NCBI GenBank assembly: GCA_964648215.1
Contig: CAZYMF010000001.1
Coordinates: 33,326 to 97,325 of the forward strand
Direction: 5' to 3'
DNA length: 64,000 bases
DNA from: CAZYMF01 sp964648215
GTDB taxonomy: Bacteria > Desulfobacterota > Binatia > HRBIN30 > JACQVA1
Shown: positions 51,034-60,320 of the stretch, piece by piece
How positions within the stretch are numbered: position 1 is the stretch's first letter
Layout: every line of letters begins with the position of its first letter
Program-made: the position numbers and the translations under genes
Notes under the pieces: generated by a model
What the model was told of the DNA's origin: nothing
The model's database searches: none
Seen by the model: only the letters and a program-made list of their open reading frames with translations

Positions 51034-52242
51034 TCAGTTGATCACGCCCGTCTCCTTCAGCCGCCCCAGCGCCTCCCAGTCGTAGCCGAGCTCGAGCAAC
51101 ACCTCTTCCGTGTGGGCGCCGGCGTCGGGTGCGGCGGAGCGAACCTCGGGCGGCTCGCCGCCGAACTGGATCGGGCTGGCGGCGACACGGAAGGGGCCGA
51201 AGCTCGGGTGCTCGAAGTTCATGAGGTAGCCGTTGGCCGTCACCTGGGGATCTTCGGTGACTTCCTTGGGCGATTGCACCGGCGCCCAGATGCACTCCGA
51301 GGCGTTGAGCAGCGCCGCCCACTCGGCGCGAGCCTTGGTGGCGAACATCGCCTTGAGCTCCTCGACCAGGGCCGGCCCGTTCTGCTGGCGCTGCTCGGGC
51401 GGATTGAAACGCGGATCCTGCAGGAGATCGTCGCGATGCACGGCGCGACAGAAGAGCGGCCAGAAGCGATCGCCCTGGAGCATCATCAGCACGACGCCCT
51501 TGCCGTCACTGCTCCAGTAGGTGTTCACCAGCGGATTGGGCGATCCCATCAGGCCCGATTGCGGCAGCTCGAAGCCATAGGCCATCGCCGCGACGATGTC
51601 GGGCGACATGATCCACACCGCGTTGCCGAGCAGGGAGACGTCGACCTCGATCCCCTCGCCGCTGCGCTCGCGGTGGAAGAGGGCGCCGCCGATGCCGCCG
51701 GCGATGAAGACGCCGCCGATGAAGTCGCCGAACGCCGGGCGTTGCATGAGCAGCGGCTGGCCCGGTGTGGTCAGCCGATCGGCGACGCCGCCGCGAGCCC
51801 AGAACGAGGCGGCGTCGTAGCCGCCGCGGTTGGCGTCGGGTCCCTTCTGCCCCTGGCCGTGTCCCTTGGCGTAGATCAGCCGGGGGTTGAGCGGTCGCAG
51901 GTCCTCGTAGCGTATCTTCAATCGCTCGCGCGCCTCGGGCAGATAGTTGGTGAGAAAGATGTCGGCCTCCTCGACCAGCCGATAGAGAATCTCGCGGCCC
52001 GCGTCGGTGGCCAGATCGATGCCGACGCTGCGCTTGTTGCGGCCGAGTTGCTCGGTGAAGAAGTTCACCCCCTTGGCCCCCGGCACGATGCCCGCCGTCA
52101 CCAGGCCGCGGATGGGGTCGCCGCGCACGGGGTGCTCGACCTTGATGACGTCGGCGCCCCAGTCCCCGAGCACGGTGGCGGCGGAGGGCACGAAGCCCCA
52201 ATCGGCGACTTCGACCAGACGAATGCCTTCGAGAATGCGCAT
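51034..52242 (-). CDS. CaiB/BaiF family CoA transferase (second copy)
   Basis: A 402-residue class III CoA transferase starting at ATG 52242 with AGGAGTCGAC before it. Family marks: RLVEVADWGFVPSAATVLGDWGADVIKVEHPVRGDPIRG, and KRSVGIDLATDAGREILY. The central IEVDVSLLGNAVW carries the family VDxS Asp. It shares the fold and general outline with the 47513-48724 protein but differs at most positions, so it likely acts on a different acid. No adjacent gene suggests the substrate. Confidence 0.88.
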   Translation of the reverse strand: MRILEGIRLVEVADWGFVPSAATVLGDWGADVIKVEHPVRGDPIRGLVTAGIVPGAKGVNFFTEQLGRNKRSVGIDLATDAGREILYRLVEEADIFLTNYLPEARERLKIRYEDLRPLNPRLIYAKGHGQGQKGPDANRGGYDAASFWARGGVADRLTTPGQPLLMQRPAFGDFIGGVFIAGGIGGALFHRERSGEGIEVDVSLLGNAVWIMSPDIVAAMAYGFELPQSGLMGSPNPLVNTYWSSDGKGVVLMMLQGDRFWPLFCRAVHRDDLLQDPRFNPPEQRQQNGPALVEELKAMFATKARAEWAALLNASECIWAPVQSPKEVTEDPQVTANGYLMNFEHPSFGPFRVAASPIQFGGEPPEVRSAAPDAGAHTEEVLLELGYDWEALGRLKETGVIN

Positions 52243-52377
52243 GTCGACTCCTGTCGGGCGAGATGCGGCACGTATGGAACGGTGCGCGTCGCCCTGTCAA
52301 GCTGCCGCCGCCGCTGGCTTGACGCGCCCGCGGCAATCGGCTCTCTTGCCTCACGAGACGGGAAGGGCAAGGCGACC

Positions 52378-53709
52378 ATGCGGCGATTTCCGGAGGGGTT
52401 TCTGTGGGGCACGGCGACGGCGGCGTATCAGATCGAGGGCGCCCACGACGCCGACGGCAAGGGGCCGTCGATCTGGGACACGTTCAGCCACCTTCCGGGA
52501 AGGATCCATCGCGATCAGAACGGCGACGTCGCCTGCGATCACTACCATCGCTTTCGCGACGACGTCGCATTGATGGCCGGGCTCGGCCTCAACGCCTATC
52601 GCTTCTCGGTGTCGTGGCCGCGTGTCATTCCCGGCGGCACCGGGGCAGCCAATTCGCGCGGTCTCGATTTCTACAGCCGCCTGGTCGACGCTCTCCTGGA
52701 GCGCGACATCCGCCCGTTCGTCACGCTGTACCACTGGGATCTGCCGCAGGCGATGGAGGACCGCGGCGGTTGGGGCGCGCGGGAGACGGCGTCGGCCTTC
52801 GGTGACTATGCCGCTCTGCTGGGTGGTAAGCTCGGCGATCGGGTGAAGGACTGGATCACGCTGAACGAGCCGCTGGCGGCGACGGTGGCGGGGCACATCT
52901 TCGGCATTCACGCCCCCGGCAAGACCGATCCGGCGCTCGGTTTCCAGGTGTCGCATCACCTCAACCTGGCCCACGGCCACGCGGTGCGCGCGCTGCGGGC
53001 GACGGTGCCGAACGGACGGGTCGGCATCACCGAGGTGTCGATGCCGGTCTATCCCGCCACCGACGCCGACGCCGATCGCACCGCCGCCCATCGCTTCGAC
53101 GGCTTCACCAATCGCTGGTATTGGGATCCGGTGCTCAAGGGCGCGTATCCCGCCGACATCCTCGACAGGCTGGGGCCGCTGGCGCCGAAGATCGAGGAGG
53201 GAGATCTGGCGACGGTCTCGCCGCCGATCGACTTCTTCGGCCACAACAGCTACACGCGCGCGATCGTCAAGGACGATCCCGAATCCGTGCTGACCGGCGT
53301 CACCCAGGTCAAGGCGGCGGGCCGCCCGCACACGGAAATGGAATGGGAGGTCTATCCCGATCACCTCTACGACGCTCTCACACGCATCACGCGCGACTAC
53401 GACGCGCCGGACATCTACATCACCGAGAACGGCGCGTCGTACGCGGACGAGGTGATCGGCGGGCGCGTCGAAGACCCGCAGCGGCTCGACTACCTGCGCT
53501 CTCACCTGACGGCGGCGCACCGGGCGATCGCCGACGGGGCCAAGCTGCGCGGGTACTTCTGCTGGTCGTTGCTCGACAACTTCGAGTGGTCGTTCGGCTA
53601 CTCGCGGCGCTTCGGCGTCGTTTACGTCGACTATGAGACGCAGCGCCGCATCGTCAAGGCCAGCGGTCGCTTCTTTTCCGAGTGCGCCAAGCGCAACGGC
53701 GTGGACTGA
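52378..53709 (+). CDS. Beta-glucosidase, glycoside hydrolase family 1
   Basis: A 443-residue protein starting at ATG 52378 (GGAAGGGCAAGG upstream). GH1 marks: PEGFLWGTATAAYQIEGA at the N-terminus, YRFSVSWPRV, the acid/base Glu164 in TLNEP and the nucleophile Glu350 in YITENG, and SLLDNFEWSFGYSRRFGVVYVD. It hydrolyses beta-glucosides, typically in the cytoplasm; no signal peptide is visible. It is followed by alaA with one base between, probably as an operon. Confidence 0.94.
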   Translation: MRRFPEGFLWGTATAAYQIEGAHDADGKGPSIWDTFSHLPGRIHRDQNGDVACDHYHRFRDDVALMAGLGLNAYRFSVSWPRVIPGGTGAANSRGLDFYSRLVDALLERDIRPFVTLYHWDLPQAMEDRGGWGARETASAFGDYAALLGGKLGDRVKDWITLNEPLAATVAGHIFGIHAPGKTDPALGFQVSHHLNLAHGHAVRALRATVPNGRVGITEVSMPVYPATDADADRTAAHRFDGFTNRWYWDPVLKGAYPADILDRLGPLAPKIEEGDLATVSPPIDFFGHNSYTRAIVKDDPESVLTGVTQVKAAGRPHTEMEWEVYPDHLYDALTRITRDYDAPDIYITENGASYADEVIGGRVEDPQRLDYLRSHLTAAHRAIADGAKLRGYFCWSLLDNFEWSFGYSRRFGVVYVDYETQRRIVKASGRFFSECAKRNGVD

Positions 53710-53710
53710 C

Positions 53711-54937
53711 ATGACACCGCCCGACACTCTTCCGCATCTGGCGCCGGCGCGGCATCTCGCGCACGTTCGCTACGAGATCCGCGGGCCGCTGGCGCGCCGC
53801 GCCCAGGAGCTCGAGCGCAAGGGCTACGAGGTGCTCAAGCTCAACATCGGCAACCCGGCCGCGTTCGGCTTCCGGCCGCCCGAGACGCTGCGCCTGGCGT
53901 TGCTCGAGAACCTGGCGCAGGCGGAGGGCTACTGCCATCAGAAGGGGATCTTTCCCGCGCGCGAGGCGGTGGTCATGGACACGCAGACCCGCGGCATCGC
54001 CGGGGTCACCGCCGACGATGTGTTCATGGGCAACGGCGTCTCCGAGCTGATCCTGATGACGATGGAGGCGCTGCTGGAGCCGGGCGACGAGGTGTTGCTG
54101 CCGGCGCCCGACTACCCGCTGTGGACCGCGGCGGTGGTCATTGCCGGCGGCCACCCGATCTACTACCCGTGCCCTCCGGAAGGGGAGTTCGTTCCCGACC
54201 CGGAGGAGGTGGCGAAGCTCGTCGGCCCGCGCTGCAAGGCGCTGGTGCTGGTCAACCCCAACAATCCCACCGGTGCCGTCTACCCGCGCGAGGTCGTCGA
54301 GAGCCTCGTTCGCCTCGCCGAGGCCAAGAAGATCGTCATCTTCTCCGACGAGATCTACGACCGGGTTCTCTACGGCGACGCCAAGCACACCCCGGTGGCG
54401 ACACTGTGCGAGCACACGCTGTGCGCCACCTTCGGCGGGCTGTCCAAGGTCTACCGCGCCTGCGGTTTCCGCACCGGCTGGGTGTTCTTCAGCGGCCGCC
54501 GCGAGCACGCCGCCGAGTACCTGAGCTGCCTGGAGATGCTGGCCTCGCTGCGCTTGTGCTCCAGCGTTCCGGGGCAATGGGCGGTGCAGACGGCGCTCGG
54601 CGGGGTGCAGAGCATCTTCGATCTGACGGCGCCGACGGGGCGTTTGGGACGCCAGCGCCAGGCGGTGATCGACGCCGTCGCGCGCTCGCAGTATCTCAGC
54701 CTGACCCCGCCGCGGGGCTCGCTCTACGCCTTCATCCGCGCCCGGAAGGACAGACTTCCCGATTTCGACGACAACGCCTTCGCCATGAGGCTGCTCGAGG
54801 AGAAGCACGTTCTGGTCGTGCCGGGGTCGTCGTTCAACGTCGACTACAACGACCACTTCCGCATCACCTTGCTGCCCGACGAGGAGACGATCGAAGCCGT
54901 CTTCCAGCGCATCGAGGCGTTGCTGGCGGAGTGGTGA
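53711..54937 (+). CDS. alaA: Alanine (valine-pyruvate-type) aminotransferase AlaA
   Basis: A 408-residue class I PLP enzyme. It has strong AlaA marks: KLNIGNPAAFGF, GNGVSELILMTMEALLEPGDE, PAPDYPLWTAAV, VNPNNPTGAVY, the PLP-lysine in GLSKVYRACGFRTGW (Lys246), and a CSSVPGQWAVQTALGG segment. AlaA makes alanine from pyruvate and glutamate. It is translationally close to the GH1 gene, but the link between sugar hydrolysis and alanine synthesis is not clear. Confidence 0.9.
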   Translation: MTPPDTLPHLAPARHLAHVRYEIRGPLARRAQELERKGYEVLKLNIGNPAAFGFRPPETLRLALLENLAQAEGYCHQKGIFPAREAVVMDTQTRGIAGVTADDVFMGNGVSELILMTMEALLEPGDEVLLPAPDYPLWTAAVVIAGGHPIYYPCPPEGEFVPDPEEVAKLVGPRCKALVLVNPNNPTGAVYPREVVESLVRLAEAKKIVIFSDEIYDRVLYGDAKHTPVATLCEHTLCATFGGLSKVYRACGFRTGWVFFSGRREHAAEYLSCLEMLASLRLCSSVPGQWAVQTALGGVQSIFDLTAPTGRLGRQRQAVIDAVARSQYLSLTPPRGSLYAFIRARKDRLPDFDDNAFAMRLLEEKHVLVVPGSSFNVDYNDHFRITLLPDEETIEAVFQRIEALLAEW

Positions 54938-54940
54938 CGG

Positions 54941-55010
54941 GAAGCGAAAAGCTGAAAGTGAAAAGCCGAAAGCCTCAAAGCAGAGTGCCTGCTCGGCTTT
55001 TCGCCTCGAG
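54941..55010. repeat. Palindromic intergenic element, family 2 copy 2
   Basis: GAAAAGCCGA (54960-54969) pairs perfectly with TCGGCTTTTC (54993-55002) around a 23-base loop; GCGAAAAGC (54944-54952) offers a second pairing with GCTTTTCGC (54996-55004). It lies between the convergent alaA and carbonic anhydrase genes and is akin to the 50941-51016 element. Confidence 0.55.
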
Positions 55011-55079
55011 CTCGATCACCAGCTCGTCCTCGGCGTTGCTGAGCGGGCGCTGCTCGAAGCCGCCCCATTAGGCCGTGTG

Positions 55080-55709
55080 TCAGGGGGCTTCCGGCACCCC
55101 GTCGAAGAAGTCGACGACCCCGGTCTCCAGAGAATACTCGGCGCCGACGACGAGAAGGCCGTCCTCCTGGATCAGCTGCTCGAGAATTTCCGATCCGTGT
55201 CGCAGATGGTTGGCGGAGACGCGAACGTTGGCGCGCACGGCGTGGCGCGCCAGCGCCTCCCGATCGTGACGCAGATCGGTTTCCAGCAGCTCCTCCACCG
55301 ACGGCCGGATGCGGTCGACGATCGAGCGCAGGTTTCGCGACTGCGTCGCGCTCGGTCGCTGCAGCTCTTCCAGGGTGGCCGCAACGGCACCGCAATGGGT
55401 GTGGCCGAGAACGACGACGAGCCGCGTGCCGAACTTGGCCGCGGCGAACTCGACGCTGCCGACCTGCGAGGAGGCGACGATGTTGCCGGCGACGCGGATG
55501 ACGAAGAGGTCGCCCAGGCCCTGGTCGAAGACGATCTCGACCGGCACCCGCGAGTCGGAGCAGCCGAGAACCACGGCGTACGGCTCCTGCCCGGCGACGA
55601 AGTCGCTGCGTCGCGTCTGGCTCATCAGGGTGTCGAGGCTGCGGACGCCGGAGACGAAACGGCGGTTTCCCTCGCGCAGGCGTTCCAGTGCTTCCGTCGC
55701 AGTGATCAT
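55080..55709 (-). CDS. Beta-class carbonic anhydrase
   Basis: A 209-residue enzyme that interconverts CO2 and bicarbonate. The zinc ligands are Cys50 (CSDSRVP), His103 and Cys106 (GHTHCGAV), with Asp52-Arg54 as the active-site dyad. The N-terminal ATEALERLREGNRRFVSG matches the beta-class start. It lies alone, convergent with alaA; the upstream side is cut by a scaffold gap. Confidence 0.93.
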   Translation of the reverse strand: MITATEALERLREGNRRFVSGVRSLDTLMSQTRRSDFVAGQEPYAVVLGCSDSRVPVEIVFDQGLGDLFVIRVAGNIVASSQVGSVEFAAAKFGTRLVVVLGHTHCGAVAATLEELQRPSATQSRNLRSIVDRIRPSVEELLETDLRHDREALARHAVRANVRVSANHLRHGSEILEQLIQEDGLLVVGAEYSLETGVVDFFDGVPEAP

Positions 55710-55847
55710 CGGTGCAGGAGCTTGTAGAAGAATCCGGCCGCGGTTGGCAAATGGCTCCCGCGGCGAGATTCAGCCGAGGCCTCGGTTTCGCGCCGGGGTG
55801 CCATCCTGTACCAATACGTGCCAGAGCCTCCCAATCAACCCGGGGCG

Positions 55848-55947
55848 NNNNNNNNNNNNNNNNNNNNNNNNNNNNNNNNNNNNNNNNNNNNNNNNNNNNN
55901 NNNNNNNNNNNNNNNNNNNNNNNNNNNNNNNNNNNNNNNNNNNNNNN
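55848..55947. other. Scaffold gap (100 N) at the 3' end of the proline iminopeptidase
   Basis: Exactly 100 N of unknown true length. The 138 bases between the carbonic anhydrase start and the gap hold no gene I can support. Confidence 0.95.
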
Positions 55948-56872
55948 GCTCGGTGATGCCGGCGCTGCCGGCGCCGTGGCCGGCGTTGTCGACGACGACG
56001 AGCTGGGAGTGCGGCCAGCGCCGGTGGAGCTCCCAGGCGGCGGCGAGAGGAGCCTGGAAGTCGAAGCGGCCGTTGATGAGCACCGCGGGGATCTCGGCGA
56101 CCTTGTCGAGGTCGCGCCACACTCTGCCGTCTCCGAGCCAAGCATCATGGCGGACGTAGTGAGTGACGATCCGCGCATAGGCCAGCGCGAAGGACGGATC
56201 GCGGAAGCGGGGCGCGAGCGCGGACGTCGGGGGCCAATCGGGCGTCGCCGACTCCCACAGACACCAGGCGGTCGCCGCCCCTTCGCGTACGGCAGCGTCC
56301 GGGTGCCGGAGGGCGCGGTGATAGGCGTCGACGATGTCGCCGCCGCGCAGAGCCTCGGGCAGGGCGCTGCGCCTTCGCTCCCACGCCTCGGGGAAGAAGA
56401 GGCGCAGTCCGTTGCGAAAGAGCCAGTCGAACTCTTCGCGCCGGCCGGTCGTGACGCCGAAGAGCACGAGTGCGCTGACGTGAGTGGGAAAACGTTCGGC
56501 GTAGGCCAGCGCCAGAGCGCTACCCCACGATCCGCCGAGGACCAGCCAGTGCCGGACGCCGAGGTGCGCCCGGAGCCTTTCGATGTCGGCGATCAAGTTG
56601 TCGGTGGTGTTGCCCGACAGGTCCGTGTCGGGCGCACTGGCGTGGGGGCGGCTGCGTCCGCAGTTGCGCTGATCGAAGAGGATGATGTGGTACCTCGTCG
56701 GATCGAGGAGCTGGCGCTGCCACGGCGTACAGCCGGAGCCCGGGCCGCCGTGGAGCACGAGGGCGGTCCGGCCCTCCGGATTGCCGCAGGTCTCCCAGTA
56801 GACCAGGTCGCCGCCGCCGACGTCCAGCATGCCGTGGGCATGGGGCTCGATGGCGGGATACAGGCCGGCCAT
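55948..56872 (-). CDS. pip: Proline iminopeptidase (alpha/beta hydrolase), 3' end lost in gap
   Basis: The first 308 residues are visible from ATG 56872. HGGPG (residues 41-45) is the oxyanion motif, GGSWGS holds the nucleophile Ser115, NGRFDFQAP the catalytic Asp and VDNAGHG the His, so the whole triad is present. DQRNCGRSRPHAS is also typical. The enzyme removes N-terminal proline from peptides. The family is usually about 315-320 residues, so only about ten C-terminal residues are missing. Confidence 0.9.
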
Positions 56873-56894
56873 GCCGTGAGCGCCCGGTCCTCCG

Positions 56895-57503
56895 TCACCC
56901 CGGCAGACCGGCCGAGGCCAGGAAGGCGGCGCGCAGCTCCTCGTAGGTCGTCGTCACCGGAAACTGCGGGAACTCGCGGATCACGTTTTCGGGCGGGCGG
57001 AACAGGATGCCGGCATCCGCTTCGGCGAGCATCGAGATGTCGTTGTAGGAGTCGCCGGCGGCGATGACGTCGAAGTTGAGCAGCTTGAACGCCATCACCG
57101 CCTTGCGCTTCCCATCGCGGATGCGGATGCGGTAGTCGGTGACGCGCCCGTCGTGGGCGACTACCAGCGAGTTGCAGAACAGCGTCGGGTGGCCGAGCTG
57201 CGCCATCAGCGGCGCGGCGAACTCGTCGAAGGTGTCGGAGAGAATCACGACCTGAAAACGGGTGCGCAGCCAATCGAGGAAATCGGGGGCTCCTGCGAGC
57301 GGCGCCATCGTCGCGATCACCTGCTGGATATCGGGCAGGCGAAGCTCGTGCTGATCGAGAATGCTCAGGCGCCGGCGCATCAGCTTGTCGTAGTCGGGCT
57401 CGTCGCGGGTGGTGACCCGCAGCTCGGCGATCCCGGTGCGCTCAGCCACGTTGATCCAGATCTCGGGGACCAGCACCCCTTCGAGGTCGAGGCAGGCAAT
57501 CAT
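56895..57503 (-). CDS. thrH: Bifunctional phosphoserine phosphatase / homoserine phosphotransferase ThrH
   Basis: A 202-residue HAD enzyme. The start MIACLDLEGVLVPEIWINVAE is nearly that of Pseudomonas ThrH, which has DLEG in place of the usual DxD. Motif II is VVILSDTFDEF, motif IV GDSYND, and the GILFRPPENVIREFPQFP end is shared. ThrH can dephosphorylate phosphoserine and pass phosphate to homoserine. It is 22 bases upstream of pip on the same strand. Confidence 0.92.
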   Translation of the reverse strand: MIACLDLEGVLVPEIWINVAERTGIAELRVTTRDEPDYDKLMRRRLSILDQHELRLPDIQQVIATMAPLAGAPDFLDWLRTRFQVVILSDTFDEFAAPLMAQLGHPTLFCNSLVVAHDGRVTDYRIRIRDGKRKAVMAFKLLNFDVIAAGDSYNDISMLAEADAGILFRPPENVIREFPQFPVTTTYEELRAAFLASAGLPG

Positions 57504-57562
57504 GATGACGCGGTTAACAGCATTGCCTGTGCGAGTTCAAGCGGCCGCGGCCGCCGCCGCGG

Positions 57563-59593
57563 CTACCGTGCGTCCGCCCAGCCGTCGCGGGGCGCCGTCG
57601 GCGTCGGTGTCGGGGCCGGCGCGAGGGTCCTCGACCCCTTGGTGCTGGTGTTGAGCAGGATCGACACGGTGCGCGAGCCGCGGTTGACCACCGCGAGGTC
57701 GGGCTTGCCGTCGCGGTTGAAATCGCCCGCGGCGACGCTGGCCGGGTGGTAGCCGGCGGGAAAGGAGATCGGTTCGGTGAAGCTGTTGGCGCCGGTGCCC
57801 AGCAGGATGGCCACTTCGTCGTCCGACTCGTGGGCGACGGCCAGATCCAACAGCCCGTCGCCGTTGAAGTCGTCCGACACCAGCGGCCGGACGTTGGTCC
57901 CCATGTTCCCCGTCACCGCGCTCGCCAGGCCGTGCGCGGTGCCGTGCAGGATGGCGACCTTGTCGCTGTGCCCGTCGCCGGCAATCAGATCCACGCGCCG
58001 ATCTCGGTTGAGATCGCCGGTGAGCAGGAAGGTCGGCCGCAGGTCGACGGCGTAGTTGGTGCTGGTCGGGAAACGGGCCTGGCCGTCGCCGTAGAGAACG
58101 GTGATCGACTTGGCCAGAGAGTTGGCGACGGCGATGTCGAGATGATGGTCGTTGTTGAAGTCGCCGACCGCGAGCGCTCCCGGTCCGGCGCCGACGCTCA
58201 CCAGGATCGGCTGGGCAAAGCCGCCGCGCCCGTCTCCGGATAGGACGGCTACACTGTCGCTGGCCGAGTTGGCGACGGCCAGATCGGGATGATCGTCCTC
58301 GTCGAAATCGGCGACGACCAGGGCGCGAGGATGACGCCCGACGAGGTAGTTGCGACCGCTGCCGAAGGCGCCATGGCCGTTGCCGGCGAAGACCGCCACG
58401 CTGTCGCTGTTCTCGTTGGCGACGGCCAGATCGAGTGTGCCGTCGCGGTCGAAGTCGCCGGCGGCCACCGCCACCGGATCCTCCCCGGCCGCCAGTGTCG
58501 ACGAGCCGAGGAAGTTGCCGTGCCCGTCTCCGAGGAGGACGGTGACCGAGTCGCCGAGGTGGTTGACGGCGACCAGATCGAGCAGGTTGTCGTTGTTCAC
58601 GTCCTCGGCCACGACGGCGACCGGGTCGCGTCCGACGCTGTAGGCCCCACCGGCGCGAAAATGGCCGTCGCCATTGCCCAAGAACACGCCGACGCTTTGG
58701 GAGAAGCCGTCGATCAGGGCGGCGTCGAGCTTGCCGTCGCGGTCGAAGTCGCCCAGGACGGCGGCGCGCAGGTCGCGCGGGCCGGCGAAGGAAATGGGTG
58801 GGCCGAACCCGCTGTCCGTCGACGGCAGAACCATCGCTCCGAGGCTCGTCAGCACGAGAATGTCCGGTCGCATGTCCCCGTTCAGGTCGCCGACCGCGAC
58901 CGCGTCCGGCTTCAACCCCGCGCGCAGCGCGGTCGGGGCCTTGAACTGTCCCTTGCCGTCACCGGCGGCGATCCAGACCTGGTCCAGTGGCGGCTCGGGC
59001 ATGACGATGTCGAGCGTGCCGCGCCCATGGAAATCGCCCGTGGCCAGGCTGGGGACGTAGCGGACGTCGATCTTGCCGGCGGCCGTGAAGCCGCCGTGGC
59101 CGTCGCCCAACAGGATGCTGACGCCGTCGTCGTGAGCGACGACGAGGTCCGCCGCGTCGTCTTGGTTCACCGGCGCGACCAGCAGCGCCCGCGGACGGGG
59201 GCCGACCGGAACCGAGTGAACGTCCGGCCGGAAGCCGCCGTGTCCGTTGCCGAAGGCGATGCGGACGGCGCCGGTGGTCGAGTCGGGGTAGGCGACATCG
59301 AGATGTCCGTCGCCGTCGAAGTCGGCGGCAACGATCGTCTTGAGAAAGGCGGTGCCTTTGATGCGATGGGGTTCGGAGAACTTCCCCGCGCCGGTGCCGA
59401 GCAGTACGTCGATCCCCTCGTCGCCGGCGACGAGCAGATCGGGCAGTCCGTCGCCGTCCAGCTGGCCGACCGCCACGGCCGTCGGGCCCGTGCCCGCCGG
59501 ATAGTCGACGCGGGTCTGAAACGAGAGACCGGCGGATGCTGCCTGGGCAGAGAGGACGGTGGCGAGAACGACGCAGAGAACCGGCCCACGCAT
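57563..59593 (-). CDS. Secreted FG-GAP/VCBS-repeat beta-propeller protein
   Basis: A 676-residue protein starting at ATG 59593. The signal peptide is MRGPVLCVVLATVLSAQAAS with cleavage near ASA. Thirteen or so repeats each carry a Ca-binding motif of the type 'GDFDRDGKLDAAL' or 'DFNGDGLLDLAVA', followed by 'VLLGDGHGNF', the FG-GAP/VCBS pattern of an integrin-like propeller. A short Pro-Thr tail (LAPAPTPTPTAPRDGW) ends it, as in the window's other secreted proteins but with no dockerin module. It probably binds surfaces or other proteins in a Ca-dependent way. Confidence 0.85.
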   Translation of the reverse strand: MRGPVLCVVLATVLSAQAASAGLSFQTRVDYPAGTGPTAVAVGQLDGDGLPDLLVAGDEGIDVLLGTGAGKFSEPHRIKGTAFLKTIVAADFDGDGHLDVAYPDSTTGAVRIAFGNGHGGFRPDVHSVPVGPRPRALLVAPVNQDDAADLVVAHDDGVSILLGDGHGGFTAAGKIDVRYVPSLATGDFHGRGTLDIVMPEPPLDQVWIAAGDGKGQFKAPTALRAGLKPDAVAVGDLNGDMRPDILVLTSLGAMVLPSTDSGFGPPISFAGPRDLRAAVLGDFDRDGKLDAALIDGFSQSVGVFLGNGDGHFRAGGAYSVGRDPVAVVAEDVNNDNLLDLVAVNHLGDSVTVLLGDGHGNFLGSSTLAAGEDPVAVAAGDFDRDGTLDLAVANENSDSVAVFAGNGHGAFGSGRNYLVGRHPRALVVADFDEDDHPDLAVANSASDSVAVLSGDGRGGFAQPILVSVGAGPGALAVGDFNNDHHLDIAVANSLAKSITVLYGDGQARFPTSTNYAVDLRPTFLLTGDLNRDRRVDLIAGDGHSDKVAILHGTAHGLASAVTGNMGTNVRPLVSDDFNGDGLLDLAVAHESDDEVAILLGTGANSFTEPISFPAGYHPASVAAGDFNRDGKPDLAVVNRGSRTVSILLNTSTKGSRTLAPAPTPTPTAPRDGWADAR

Positions 59594-59677
59594 GCCCGAT
59601 GGGGCTACCAGATCATTTTCGACCCGTCTACTGCGCCCGCCGCCACGCCGCCGTGACACGGCGGCGGGCTCGCGACC

Positions 59678-60094
59678 TCAGCCCCGACGGCGGGTCGACA
59701 GGCGGTGGCCCATGCGCACGTTGGGGCGGGAGCGCGGGATGGCCTTGCGCGCCGGCACCTGACCTGCCCGCATCTCGCGCAGCACGCGGCGAACGGCGTC
59801 GGGATTGAGATTGAGGGTCTCGCACACGACGACAAAGGAGAACGGCGAGCGGCGCCGCCCGGAGTTCACCCAGAGCTCGGCCTCGTCGGCCGCCCCCTTC
59901 GCGCGGCTGAGGTAGCTGCGGATGCCGTCCTCGAGAACGGCCAGCATCAGCGCCTTGGTGCCGCTGAACTCCGCCTCGCGCGGCTCGCCGCCGGCGATCG
60001 TCTGCACCTGCCCCATGTCGATGTCTATCTCTGCAGCTTCCACGTTTTCTCCCGGCTTCTCGACCTGCGCCAGAGGGCGCATGCGCCTGCTCAT
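59678..60094 (-). CDS. Small conserved protein, putative helix-turn-helix
   Basis: A 138-residue protein starting at ATG 60094, with GGAGAG five bases upstream. It has an acidic helix (VEAAEIDIDMGQVQTIAGGE), then 'ALMLAVLEDGIRSYLSRAKG...EAELWVNSGRRRSPFSFVVVCETLNLNPDAVRRVLREMR' which looks like a small DNA-binding or adaptor module: the VCETLNLNPDAVRRVL part resembles a helix-turn-helix. I recognise the general look from deltaproteobacterial genomes but not a function. It is divergent from surE. Confidence 0.65.
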   Translation of the reverse strand: MSRRMRPLAQVEKPGENVEAAEIDIDMGQVQTIAGGEPREAEFSGTKALMLAVLEDGIRSYLSRAKGAADEAELWVNSGRRRSPFSFVVVCETLNLNPDAVRRVLREMRAGQVPARKAIPRSRPNVRMGHRLSTRRRG

Positions 60095-60320
60095 CGATCT
60101 CTCCAGCCCACGCGCCCACTCCGGCGATGGACCGCGCATTCACGATTTGGAGTACCGAGCAAGGAACAGGCCGAGGAGTACACGTGCGCGATAGCAGCGT
60201 GGCTCGCGCACCGGCGGCTATGGTGGACTTGCGGGAGTGCAAGGGACTCGCAGGCTCGCCTGCAACGACACGACGACCGGTAGCTTTCGGGCGCCGGGCG
60301 GAGATGGTAACCACTGTCGC

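Noticed and set aside
55710..55847. Possible small RNA or tRNA between carbonic anhydrase and the gap
   Set aside because: No cloverleaf or T-loop motif seen; the sequence is cut by the gap.
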